64,000 bases of DNA from Paratinospora sagittata (Eukaryota; Streptophyta; Magnoliopsida; Ranunculales; Menispermaceae), in the NCBI GenBank assembly GCA_035771175.1, contig CM069607.1:6197501-6261500 (forward strand), in the 5' to 3' direction. Each line of letters starts with the position of its first letter. Positions within the stretch are counted from its first letter, which is position 1. The position numbers and the translations under genes were made by a program. Of this stretch, positions 10,589 through 22,120 are shown one piece after another. The notes under the pieces were generated by a model. It did not search any database and was not told the origin of the DNA. It saw only the letters and a program-made list of their open reading frames with translations.

Positions 10589-11854
10589 GTATCTTGTCAT
10601 TGTATTTGCCTTCTTAGCCCTACTGAGAGATCCCTTTGTTTCTTTGGCCCAATCTCAGCATCATCTGACTCTGTGTCAGTACTAAAAAAAAAAATATTGA
10701 GTGATATTAAAATTCTGAGTGATATTAAAATTCTCATCTTCGATATTGTTTCTTTCAAAAATAAGGTAATAAATTAACAACTTTTTCATACCAAAATTAC
10801 CCTGAATTATTTACTTAATTGAATTTATAAATAAATAATATAATTGACAAAGAATCAAATATTTATAACTTTGTATTTTAGGTGCAATGCATCATGATTT
10901 AAGATGATATAACAATCATGCTCATCCATTCAACGTCACAAATCAATATAATTAATCCTTGAGCCACATGAAATGGACCCAGATGCTAGGATTGATTTAA
11001 TGATTAATTTTCTTGATATAAATGGACCATTTATACATGATAAATTTTTAGATTGATAGATAAGGGTCATTTATGTTCAAAAGAAAGAAGAATACTAAAT
11101 TGACCTATAATATATATCTAAAAATCTATTTATGTGAGCAAAAATAAATAAAAAAGAAATATTTATCATTTACTGTACATCACATAAACATAAATATAAT
11201 TTTTGGAATAATTCATTGTTCGTTAAAATCATTTCTGTCAAATTTTTTTTTGGAAAATTATTAAAATAGTAAGGCTACTATTGTCATTTCAAGAGAATAT
11301 TTTTCTAACACGTATAATATAATAGCCAAAATCAATAAAAAGGTGCTCATAACTATGATTGTCGTCTAGTCTTCAAAAAACCAAAACTACGATTGCTGTC
11401 TTGCTGGTGAGCACTAATTAGCAAATACCTTATTATAGGCTATGCGCTTACTTTAGGTTTAAAGCGGAGTACCTAACTATCATACGCAACATCCCATTGG
11501 ATGCATGGTTCATCTCACATTTTTATCATTTTTTTAAACAAATAATTATTAGATAAATTATTATATTTTTAATTCATATTACCCTGTTTTTTATTTTTAT
11601 TTTATTTTCTTTAAAAAAAAAATTAAAGTAACAAGTCATCAATGACCCTATTGTGATTTAAAAAACCTCTCTAACATAAAAATAAGAATGCTTATCGGGT
11701 CTCTTACTATTCTAAACGGGTAGGCTTACTTTTGAGTTCAATGATATAGATCCACATCAAATTAATATTAGACTACGTAGTTTACTAATATGTTTAGATA
11801 TAAATAGAAGGTCTATATCAAACACAAACAAAAAAAACAAAAAAACAGTAAATT
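10589..11854. other. AT-rich intergenic DNA before the LINE
   Basis: No open frame, repeat or RNA gene is recognised, apart from the pair of short direct repeats AAAATTCTGAGTGATATTAA near 10695-10730. Confidence 0.5.
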
Positions 11855-12087
11855 AATAAGGTGAAATGTTGATAGTGGAGAGGGAAGGAAGTCCAAAGAA
11901 GCACTTGTTGATAGTAAGGAAGAAGAACTACTAGATATTAAAAACAGAAGTGGAGCAAAAAGATCCAGAGATGCGAAATGATCCAACTAGTGAAGTAGAG
12001 TAGAGGAAGAAGAAGACGAGTTACCCAAGCCAAGCCAATGAAGAGGAGAGATCGGTGGGGTCGGCAAGTCAGCCCAGCCGGACACAA

Positions 12088-12990
12088 TGAAAATCCTAAG
12101 TTGGAATATTTAGGGGTTGGGGAACCCCGAGCATTCCAGGACCTCCGTACGGTGGTGCGACAAAATTTCTCGGATATTATTTTTTTTATGGAGACTAGAG
12201 TGTCTCATACAAGGGCAGTTCGATTGAAGACAGAGCTCGATTTTTCCAGCTGTATGGTGGCGCCAAGACTCGGCAGTGGTGGGGGTTTGATTATGATGTG
12301 GAAAGCTCCAGCCTAGTTACACTTGAGGTCCATGTCGCCGAACCATATAGATTTTTGGGTTGACGGGCATCAGAGATGGAGAATCACTAGTTTTTATAGG
12401 GAACCATACATTAGGAAGAGGCAACAAAACCTGGGAGCTGTTGAGAAGATTGCAAGATTTCTCATGTGAGGAATGGTTGGTTGTGGGCGACTTCAATGAA
12501 ATTCTCATGAACCAAGAGAAGATTGGTGGGGGCAACAAACCAGCGAGACAACTTGATGATTTTAAAAAAACCATCAGTGACTGTGAGCTCACAAATCTGG
12601 GGTTCATTGAGTTGTCCTTCACTTGGAATAACAAGAGAGTCGGGAATGCAAACAAAGGGAAAGACTTGACCGAGCCCTTGGTTCCTTACAATGGAAAACA
12701 AGGTTTAAGTTAATGGTGTGCAATCATCTCCTATTCATGAGGTTTGATCATTGTCCCATTTTGATCAAAGACCATGGTCAAAGCTCTTCTAACACTTTGG
12801 AAGGCGAAAGGAGGCTGCATTATGAAGCTCTATGGGCTGGGGAGCAGGAAGCAGATGAACTCATCCAATTAAGGTTGCCAGCCATGGAAGATTGTAGATC
12901 GGACGCGTGCACAGCTGAAAAAATCCACAGGTGCATGAATGAGTTGATTAGATGGGGGAAGCAAAAGTTTGGAAAAATTCCTAAAAGAGA
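12088..12990 (+). pseudogene. LINE ORF2 endonuclease domain, broken
   Basis: Starts at an ATG giving MKILSWNI, a stop (TAG), then GLGNPRAFQDLR, which is the classic N-terminus of plant L1 endonuclease. Further recognisable blocks are IIFFMETRVSH, VVGDFNEIL (about 12480-12510), the GFIELSFTWNN block (about 12600-12635) and, in another frame, LDRALGSLQW and FDHCPIL. At least one stop and two frameshifts (near 12318-12360 and 12650) break it. The APE-type domain would have nicked target DNA; this copy cannot. Confidence 0.75.
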
Positions 12991-13199
12991 TTAGAAGATT
13001 AAGGGATAAACTAAACAGTCTCTACAACGACTCCCAAGACCTCCACCCTGCCAAGAAATCAAAAGGTACTAGAGAAAGGCACTCGTTGGAGGGTGGGCAT
13101 TGGAACACAAATTCAGTTGCAAGAGAAGTGGGTTCCAAGGCCAAACTCATTCAAAATTATCTCTCCTACTACGCCCAACCAAAACATTCACGTTGCTGA

Positions 13200-13620
13200 A
13201 TTTATGCATGGAAAAGCTCCAAGATATCTTGCTCCCAATAAACATTGAGGAGATAAAGAAAATTACACTGAGTGTAAGGCACCCCTCCCCCCGACAAGCT
13301 GGTGTGGCATTTTGCAAAGAATGGTGAGTATAACGTTAAAAGTGGATATTGGCTACAAGCTAGAGAAAAGAATGAAGCTGAAAACTCTCAAGTGGACAAC
13401 AATAAGCTTATGTGGAGCAAAGTTTGGAGCCTTAGCATCCCGCCAAAAGTCAAAAAACTTTGTTGGAGGTCGATTCAAAATGCCCTCCCACATGTGAAAA
13501 TTTAATGAATAAGAAAATCATCCAACAAGTTGTTTGTGAAGAATGTGGGGAGGAGATTGAATCTGGGGTTCACATCATGGCTAGGTGCAAGAGAGCAAGT
13601 GATACTTGGGATTGATGGGT
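13200..13620 (+). pseudogene. LINE ORF2 RT-associated zinc-binding region, broken
   Basis: It contains VKSGYWLQAREKNE, MWSKVWSLSIPPKVK and then CWRSIQNALPH, the start of the reverse-transcriptase zinc-binding region of plant L1 elements. A stop follows at about 13503, and CEECGEEIESGVHIMARC continues the motif. The RT core that normally precedes this region is missing. Confidence 0.7.
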
Positions 13621-13759
13621 CTTTCAATAAAGATTAAGATTACCTTTTACTCCTCAATCAAGGTATGTGGAAGGAACTCTTTTTATTAGCCGAGTTGAAT
13701 GTTTTAGAAAAAATGGTGATGATCTGTTGGGTCCTTTGGGGGGAAAAGAACAAATGTAT

Positions 13760-16086
13760 TGTCACGACGCCCCTGACGTAGGCTGACGTCATGACCGGCA
13801 CAACGTACTATACACTATACATCCTCATATACAGTATATAATACACTGTCAGCCTTCACGTACTCTCTCACAAACCTTCCCAAATTGTACAGAATTTTTT
13901 TCCTTTCTATACCACAAATCAAATCAAATCAAATAGATATATAGATGATCATTCCACTCACATTCATTCCAGTCATTCCACAAATTAAATTCTCACCTGA
14001 TAAATATCTATGATCATCTCATTTCCTCATATAATATTACCACACAACCCATCTAGGTGATATTACATATATATCGTGTGTGATAATTATACATATCAAA
14101 ATAACATAAAGATAATCTATTTCCTCCAAGCATACATACACCTACCAGACAAGTTCATTTTCCCTTCGAGTCAATACCTGAAATATTGGAAGAAATAGGG
14201 TGAGCAAACAACAGCTCAGTGAATATAGTTCTTGAGATGGCAATTATATACATTTAGAGAAATATGACATTTAAAATCATTTCAAACACTTATTAAACAC
14301 ATGCATCATTCAACGAATATATTATATATGTCAACAACATAAATTTCATGATTTTCAATAACATAATGCACAATCTCCCTCCTCCGCAAGGCAAGAGAGC
14401 GGGTCTAACCCTTGTATGGCCGTTACAAGGTAGCCACAACCTCTCATTACCCAATTAACAGTCATTTCAAGGATCGCAACCCTTGTTAGGACAGACCTAC
14501 TGACAATGAGGACTCGCAAAACCTCATCGGGGTCTAATTCCTAACGAAATGACAATGAGGAATCGCAAAGCCTCATCATTACAAACTCCAATGGCTAAAA
14601 TCAGTTTGCATGATCCATAAAACTCAATGCATTATCTATAAATATAACATGCGTACAATCAAACATTTGATATGCGTACAATGCCATACAAGAACCAAAT
14701 CAAGAAAACTATACTCACAGTACAACACGTTCAACTTAAACCCAATCATCGTCGCTTTCGAGTCCAGCTCCAAGTTAAATCCACCTAATTTTTCCTGTCA
14801 TAATCACTCCATAACTCAATTTCATGTATTCAGATCTATTTACATCTTTAATTTCTCAACTCTCTTCAAAACACGAATAATAAATCCATTTAGGACTCAT
14901 AAGCCGTTGAAGACCGACTAAATCGTTTCTGTGGTCAATCGAGATGTTTCCACAAGAAAGAATAGTGAAAATAGATGTCCAAATCATATTTTCACGACAC
15001 CATATACTTAGTTACTAAAATGATCAAATCATATCCAAATATCATGTTCTAACGTTCGGAATTCAGTTCTTCACGATTCTATGATCTCAAACCGGGATTT
15101 CATCGGGTTCATATCACTGGTCAATGTTCACTGCGCATTGTGCACTGTATACTATGCACTGTACACTATTCACTATGCTTTGTGTACTATTCACTATTTA
15201 CTGTACACTGTTCACTGTACATTGTGCACTATTCACTGTTCACTATTCATCACTATTCATCCAAAAGATGTAAATTGTATTAAAATTGTCAAACGGTCTC
15301 CAAAATGCATGAAATAGAATCTAACCACAGATTCGGAGTCCCGACAGTCCAGGGAGTATTTTTCTACCTTCCTAGTGGAGTTTCCATTCACGTTGGGTCA
15401 AAACCCCAATTTTTGAAACTGCCGTAAAATGGCTCCCACAGTCAAAATTACTCCGCTAGAAAGTTTACGTCTAGCTTAGTTATCAATTTTACGAAGAAAG
15501 GGAGTGAAAATCGCTTACCGCGGGTTCGGATTTCGGTAAATCTCGCATTTTCCCGCCGTTTCCTCTTCTTTCTTTCTTCCGTCGTTCTTCTTTCTGTCGG
15601 TGAGAGATTGAGATGTCGGTGAGAGATTGAGATGAGAAAGGAGAGAATTGACATTTTATATACAAATGATCCAATACTCCTCATCCTCAATAATTAACCA
15701 ACTCCTCCATCAAATTCCATTCAATTCAACTCATCTCATTCATATAAGTCATTTAATAATTCAATTTCAATCTACACCATTTAATACTTCACTTATTTCA
15801 CTTTCATTCATTCAATCATACTCCAATCCACATTTTTAATTAACCAACATCATAAATTAATCAATTTAATTCAACTCAATCCACATATCTAATTAATCAA
15901 CCCATTCAACTAATAAACCTTATATTCTTTATTTAATAATTTTATTTATTGGCTCACATTCCTTAATTATAGCATGTATTTCATACACGCGTATATTTAG
16001 CTCATACGTATAAAATATGTATATTATACATCTCGATATATGTGTACATCAACGTATGTATTTAATTAAATTTACGGGGTGTTACA
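13760..16086 (-). mobile_element. Solo Gypsy LTR inserted in the LINE
   Basis: A 2,327-bp LTR of the same family as those at 43372, 49870 and 63556. On the plus strand it starts TGTCACGACGCCCCTGACG and ends GGGGTGTTACA, so the LTR itself reads TGTAACACCCC... on the minus strand. Flanking 5-bp repeats are TGTAT (13755-13759) and TGTAG (16087-16091), one change apart. LINE coding sequence stops at the left edge and resumes at the right edge. Only LTR sequence is present, so this is the footprint of recombination between the two LTRs of a full element. Confidence 0.85.
15118..15262. repeat. Minisatellite of CACTGT/CACTAT units in the LTR
   Basis: A run of roughly 8-12 bp units (ATTCACTATG, GTACACTGTT, CACTGTAC and variants) covers about 145 bp. 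The corresponding part of the other LTRs of this family is much shorter, so the array expanded in this copy. Confidence 0.65.
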
Positions 16087-16189
16087 TGTAGAGTGGGTGA
16101 TCATTGTTTCTCATTGGAAGGTATTCTAAACAAAGCTGAAACAATTAAAGTGGAGTTTTAAAATGCTTCACGTCCCCCTGCTCTCCAAA

Positions 16190-16665
16190 GATCAGTCAGA
16201 TCTGGTCGTTGGAACCCTCTCCCACATGGGAAACTAAAATTGAATGTGGACGCGAGCACATGTGCCAGATCAAATTCCATTGGAATCGCAACAGTTATTA
16301 GAAACTCCCAGGGGCAGTTAATGGCTGCAATGAAAAGAGGATTGATGGAAACATTGTTGTGAACACTGCAGAGATTTTGGTCATCAGATCAGGCCTTGAA
16401 TTAGCGCTGGATGTGGGTCTTCAGGTTGACATTGTGGAAAACGACTCTTCATCAGCCATATTTGGCCTTCGGTCATCAGCTAGAGAGCACATTGAAGAGG
16501 GGGAATTAATTGAAGATTGCGAAATGTATCTTAGTTTATGGCCAAATGTCCACGTCAATTCCATTCCTAGATAATGGAATGTTGCAGCCCATAGGTTAAG
16601 CAAATTTGTTGTTTCTTTTGTTCATTCTCTGGTGTGGCTTGAGGAGGTTCCTCCCATAATCTTTG
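16190..16665 (+). pseudogene. LINE RNase H domain, broken
   Basis: It reads WNPLPHGKLKLNVDAS and then GIATVIRNSQGQLMAA, typical of the plant L1 RNase H domain. After a frame change comes a 71-codon segment (16359-16574) with VDIVENDSSSAI. It ends with PPIIFV just before the Copia insertion at 16666. It continues the same LINE that is interrupted at 13759. Confidence 0.75.
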
Positions 16666-17208
16666 TGTAGTAAAACAACCTTACCAAACCCAGTTTCAAG
16701 AACCAGATCTCACACAAGAATTTATACAAACACACACCAAGCAGATCGAAATAACAAGAAGATTCGCAAAGAAAAAGAAGAAGGAGAAGAAGAAGCCACA
16801 AGCACTTATGTGGTTCGATCGTAATGATCTACATCCACGGAGAAACAGCCACACATAGCTTCAACTTTATTCATGGAGATTTCAATTACAGACCGATTAT
16901 AGAGGTTCTCTCTTCTCACACTTAGAAATTCTAAAAATGTGAACCGATACTAGTGGATCAAATCCAAAATAAAATACAATACTCTATTTTTCTATATACT
17001 GATATTTTTTTATATTGTGTTTTGATAACAAGCACAGTCACATGCCTTCATTAAACAAGCACGTACTTCTCGTATCTTTATTATGCCAATCCCCTATTTT
17101 TCTGATGTAGTTGAACACTTCTTCACAGAGATACACTCCAATCTAGCAAATCTCCATCATGTTTCGACGTTGAAGAAGTTGCATGACTGCTCTCATTTCT
17201 CCCTCCAT

Positions 17209-18360
17209 TTAACCTAGAGGGTCTGAGTTCTTTCCAACTCGCACCAAGTCCAAACATAGTTTGAACTTAGTTATCGACATAGGCTTTGTAAGCATATCTG
17301 CAGCATTTTTTGAGGTGTCCACTTTCTTAAACTCTACCTGTCCTTCCTCGACAATGTCACAAATGAAAAACAACCTAACATCAACATGCTTAGTCCTTTC
17401 ATGAAACATAGGATTTTTAACTAGATAGATAACACTTTGATTATCACAAAATACCTCGGCTTGAATCGTGACACCGCTTAATTCTGACATGATTCCCTTG
17501 AGTCACAATGCCTCCTTTACAGCTTCTGTGGCTACTATAAACTCAGCTTCTGTTGTAGAAAGAGCAACAACTTGTTGTAATGAAGCTTTCCAACTTACAG
17601 GATTTCCACAAGATGTGAATATATAACCTGTTAGAGATCTCCTCTTATCCAAATCTCCAACATAATTAGCATCTACATACCCTTTAACTTGGTCAAGTTT
17701 AGTTTCTAGATTGGCAAACTTTAATCCAATATCTTGAGATCCATTCAAGTATCTCAAAATCCATTTAACAATAGCCCAATGGTGGCTACCTGGATTTCCC
17801 ATGAATCTACTTACCACACTTAAGGCATAAGCTAAATCAGGTCTTGTACCAACCATTAGATACATAAGGCTACCTACAACACTAGCATATGGAGTATTGG
17901 CCATAGCTGCCTTTGCTTCCACGTCGTTTGGTGATTGTTTACTGGATAGCTTAAAATGTGCTCCTAAAGGCGTGCTTACAGGTTTTGAATGTAACATTCT
18001 AAACCTATCTAAAATCCTTTTAACATAAGTATGTTGTGACAAGAAAATTGTTCCATTACTTCTATTTCTAACAATTTCCATTCCCAATATCTTCTTTGTC
18101 GGCCCTAAGTCTTTCATCTCAAATTCACTACTTAAAAGCCTCTTCACATTTCTAATTTCATCCATGTCAGTACTTGCCAACAACATATCATCTACATATA
18201 GTAACAAATACAAAGCTCCACCTTGTTTTACATTCCTATAATAGACACAGTTATCATACTGACTACGATTGAAATTATTTGAAATCGTGAATTCATCAAA
18301 TCTCCTATACCATTGTCTAGGAGACTGTTTTAAACCATATAGAGACTCTTTAACAAACAT
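17209..18360 (-). pseudogene. Copia reverse transcriptase C-terminus and RNase H
   Basis: The frame 17503-18360 holds ESLYGLKQSPRQWYRRF and the intact catalytic LLLYVDDMLLA motif, then the TRPDLAYALSVVSRFMGNP connection block and the start of RNase H (GYVDANYVGD). A stop at about 17503 is followed in the same frame by 17209-17490, which has EVFCDNQSVIYLVKNP and HVDVRLFFICDIVE, the C-terminal RNase H motifs. Confidence 0.85.
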
Positions 18361-20183
18361 ACTTTATGTTCTTGACCAAGTTGTATGTATCCATCAGGTT
18401 GTTTCATATAAATCTCTTCATCTAGTCTCCCATGTAAAAATGTTGTTTTTACATCCATTTGTTCCAACTCCATGTTAAAACTAACTACCAAAGAAATCAA
18501 TAACCTAATGGAAGTGTGTTTAACTACTGGAGAGAATACTTCATTAAAATCCATCCCCTCTCTTTGGGTAAACCCTTTGGCCACCAATCTAGCCTTAAAC
18601 CTAGCTGGTTCTACTCCTGGTATACCTTCCTTTCTTTTGAATATCCATTTGCTTCCTACAAGTTTCTGGTTTAAAGGTTTTTCCACAAGGATCCATGTCT
18701 TATTCTTAATTAATGAGTCCATCTCACAATCCATGGCTTCTTTCCATTTAAGCCTTTCCCTACTACCTATAGCTTCTCTATAAGATTGTGGATCTAGTTC
18801 ATTTAGCTCATCAGAAACTGTCAAAGCATAGGAAATGAATTCAGCATATCCATACCTTGTAGGAGGCTTTATGACCCTCATTTCTCTATCCCTTGCCAAT
18901 GTATAGTCTTGAGGTGATTGAGAGGAACTAGGTACATTTACAACAGGTTCATTAGCAGTAGCTGCAGGTGTCTCACTAGTGTCTTCGTCATCCAACTCCA
19001 CCTCATTTTGCACCATTTCTGTATCAGTATCAACAGCAGCAGCAACAGGTGCATGTTCTACGCCTCTTTTTCTTGTCAATTTCTCCATCATCTCATCCTC
19101 ATTGAAAACCACAACCCAGATTTTATAACCCTTACCTCCATCTCGGTATCCTAGGAAGAAGCCTTTTAGTGCTCTAGGTTCCAACTTGTCCTGTTTTAAG
19201 TGAACATAAGCAGGACAACCAAATATCTTCAACTTACTATAGTTGATTGGTTTTCCACTCCACTTTTCTTCTGGTGTTTTAAAATTCAAGGCGGTAGATG
19301 GGCTCCTATTTATCAAATAACAAACTGTCATTGTTGTCTCTGCCCAAATTGCTTTTGGTAAACCTGTGTGAGAAAGCAAGCATCTCACCCTTTCCATGAT
19401 AGTTCTATTCATTCTCTCAGCCAAACCATTTTGTTGAGGTGTATTCCTAACAGTATGGTGCCTTGCTATCCCATGTTTTTGACAAAATTTGTCAAATTCC
19501 ATGTTGCAAAACTCCAACCCATTTTTAGTCCTTAATCTCTTCACCTTCTTACAAGTTTGGTTCTCCACTAGAGTTTTCCATTCAACAAACTTACTAAAAG
19601 CTTCACTCTTTTGTTTCAACACATAAATCCATAACTTTCTCGAGAAATCATCAATAATGGTTAGTAAGTATCTTTTCCCACTCAATGATGGTGTTGAAGA
19701 TGGCCCCCACAAATCTGAATGTATGTAATCTAAGGTTGCCTTTGTTGAATGTTTTCCTGCTGTAAACTTCACCCTTGATGCCTTCCCAAATACACAGTGT
19801 TCACAGAATTCCAGATTCTTTATTTGATCCTCACCAAGGAGTCCTTGCTTGCTTAACTCCTTTAAACCCATTTCACTAACATGAGCTAACCTGAGATGCC
19901 AAAGAAATGACCTGTCAAAATCTTTAATCATTGTATCTGCTTCAGCCATGTCATGACCTTGATCTAGCACATACAGTCCATTTCTCCTACTGCCTTTCAT
20001 ATGCACCATTGCTCCTTTCGTAACCTTTAGATTTCCACATTCTGCTCTGAATACAAAACCAAGGGATTCCAACATACCTAATGAGATTAGATTCCTCGTA
20101 AGACTAGGAACATGTCGAACCTCTTTAAGGATTTTCTTGGTTCCATCATGCATTTGTATTGGCACTGATCCTATTCCAATCAC
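18330..20183 (-). pseudogene. Copia integrase and N-terminal reverse transcriptase
   Basis: A 617-codon open frame. The zinc-binding H..H...C..C block ends in CEHCVFGKASRVKF. The integrase core has IHSDLWGP (first Asp) and QQNGLAERMNRT (Glu), but the second catalytic Asp is replaced by Lys in RLRTKNGLEF (codon AAA at 19524-19526). The RT starts with the block WIFKRKEGIPG, then FKARLVAKGFTQREGMDF. The frame is lost after VCLLKSLYM. It joins the next frame with a short overlap, which marks a frameshift. Confidence 0.85.
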
Positions 20184-20223
20184 TTTACATACTTCATTGT
20201 TTCCCAGAAAAACCTTTCAACCT

Positions 20224-21132
20224 TCATTTCTGGTAAGACACAAACAGATTTTTGTTTGGTGTCATGGGAAAGGAACATCCTGAATCAAGAATCCATTCTT
20301 GATTAGATTTTTTTTCAGATATTGCCAATACCTCTGCACTTTCATAACCATCATCTGCTACAGATGCATCTCCACTCTCTGGTGACTTTCCTTGCTTCTT
20401 ATTCTTTCTTTCTGGGCAGTCCCTCTTATAATGGTCTTCCTTGTGACAATGAAAGCATTTCCTTACAGCAGACTTGGATCTTGACCTCCCCTTTTGTTGT
20501 TTGTTGGTTTTCTTTTCTGACCTTCCCCTCACATACAATCCATCCCCATTTGTTGTTTCGGTTTCATGCTTAGTCTTAATTTCCTTGGACTTCAAGGCCA
20601 CTTGCACCTCTTCTAAGGTCAATGTCTCCTTTGCATATTTCATTGTTTCCACAAAATAGGCATGAGACTTAGGTAAAGAATTTGGAATTAGTACGGCTTG
20701 ATCTTCATCCTCCACCGTGATTCCAATATTTTCTAAGTCAATCACAATCTTGTTGAAGTCGTCAAGATTGTCTTGGATGCTCTTATCTTCTTGCATCTTG
20801 AAACCAAACAACTTCCCCTTGAGATAGATCCGGTTGGTGAGGAGGGTTTTGGTCATATAAAGTTGCTCTAATTTCAGCCATACTCCTGTTGCCGTCTTCT
20901 CATTCTTCACCTCCTTCATAACTTTGTCCGATGGATACAAGAGAACCGTGTTATAAGCTATGTCCATCATCTCTTGTTTTTTTTCCTCGGACAAATTTGA
21001 TGGAAGATTCTTTTTTCCTCAAAGAGCTTTCACCACTTTCTGTTGCACCAAGATTGCCCACATTCTCTGCTTCCAAATGTCAAAATTTGTCTTCCCATCA
21101 AATCTTTCAATCTCAAACTTTGTCACTCCCAT
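20224..21132 (-). pseudogene. Copia gag (nucleocapsid and protease start)
   Basis: The reading starts at the ATG at 21132 with MGVTKFEIERFDG, typical of Tork-type gag. An in-frame TGA at 21019-21021 interrupts it. From 20994 the frame is open for 256 codons and includes WLKLEQLYMTKTL, a CCHC knuckle CFHCHKEDHYKRDC and the protease active-site neighbourhood ILDSGCSFPM. Gag packages the element RNA and the protease cuts the polyprotein. In active elements the protease motif is D(T/S)GA or DSGC. Confidence 0.85.
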
Positions 21133-21694
21133 TCTTGTACACCTTCACAACCAGGCTCTGATATCAATTTGCAGTGAAACAGTCTTACCAAACCCAGTTT
21201 CAAGAACCAGATCTCACACAAGAATTTATACAAACACACACCAAGCAGATTGAAATAACAAGAAGATTCACAAAGAAAAAAAGAAGAAGAAGAAAAGACA
21301 AGCACTTACGTGCTTTGATCGTAATGATCTACATCCATGGAGAAATAGCCACACATAGCTTCAATTTTATTCATGGAGATTTTAATTACAGACCGATTAC
21401 AAAGGTTGTCTCTTCTCACACTTAAAAATTCTAAAAATGAACTGATACTAATGGATCAAATCCAAAATAAAATACAATACTCTATTTTTCTATATACTGA
21501 TATCTTTTTATATTGTGTTTTGATAACAAGCACCGTCACATGTCTTCTATTTTTTTGATGTAGCTGAACACTTCCTTCGCAGAGATGCACTCCAATCTAA
21601 CACTCTGAAGTAATGTTTAAGGGGCTTGTCCTCTGTCCTCTTCCTGTGAAGCCACGGAATTCAAAAATAAATAAATAAAATAAGGTGAAATGTT

Positions 21695-22120
21695 AAAAGG
21701 GACATGAATAAAGAATGAACACCGGCAGGTTGGGGGACCCACTAAAGTAATGGAATCGCGACAGCAGCTTCCATGTGAAGGGAACACCAAAGAAAAGCAG
21801 ACAGCACCGTCAAGAGGAAGAATAAGGGGGTGGAAAAAATTAATAATAATAGTAATAAAATGTAAAATTGCCAATAAAGAATTAAAGATTTAAAAAAAGA
21901 AAGAGGAAAGAATTAAAATAAAATAACTTAATAAATAATAAAAGGGAGAGAAGTGTGGATGGATGGTGGTTAAGCTCTTTCTCCACCGGCAAAAGCCATG
22001 AATGGTGGTGGTGCAACAAGATAGGAGAGAGGCCATGACACTCTCATTGGTGTCTCAATCTTTGTTCTTGAAGCTCATGTAGAAAGATCAACACAGCATA
22101 GAGAGATCTCTCAAGAAGCT
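21695..22120 (+). promoter_or_regulatory. Cyclin U upstream region and putative 5' UTR exon
   Basis: This unique sequence lies between the LINE TSD and a strong splice-donor-like site AAGCT|GTAAGC at 22121. A purine-rich tract (about 21895-21960) precedes it. No certain TATA box can be named. The LINE insertion thus stops only about 0.3-0.4 kb before the likely transcribed region. Confidence 0.4.

Larger units (their letters stand above)
16666..21602 (-). mobile_element. Copia element (Tork/TNT1-like), nearly full length
   Basis: A 4,937-bp minus-strand element. Its 3' LTR is 16666-17148 (483 bp) and its 5' LTR is 21170-21602 (433 bp; it lacks about 47 bp near the middle of the other LTR). 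A primer site TGATATCAGAGC on the minus strand lies at 21155-21166. Flanks CTTTG (16661-16665) and CTCTG (21603-21607) are a TSD with one change. Gene order gag, protease, integrase, RT, RNase H is complete. It is inactive: a stop in gag (21019-21021), loss of frame between gag and integrase near 20185-20225, a frameshift near 18345 and a stop near 17503. It inserted into the 3' end of the LINE. Confidence 0.9.
11871..21678 (+). mobile_element. L1-type LINE insertion carrying two nested elements
   Basis: The insertion is bounded by a perfect 16-bp TSD, AATAAGGTGAAATGTT, at 11855-11870 and 21679-21694. The right end has an A-rich tail (AAAAATAAATAAATAAAA). Removing the solo LTR (13760-16086) and the Copia element (16666-21602) with their TSDs leaves only about 2.5 kb of LINE: an ORF1 tail, endonuclease, an RT-associated zinc-binding region and an RNase H. 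The reverse transcriptase core is missing, so a large internal deletion occurred. Stops and frameshifts are present throughout. The order endonuclease - zinc region - RNase H is that of plant L1 ORF2. Confidence 0.85.
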
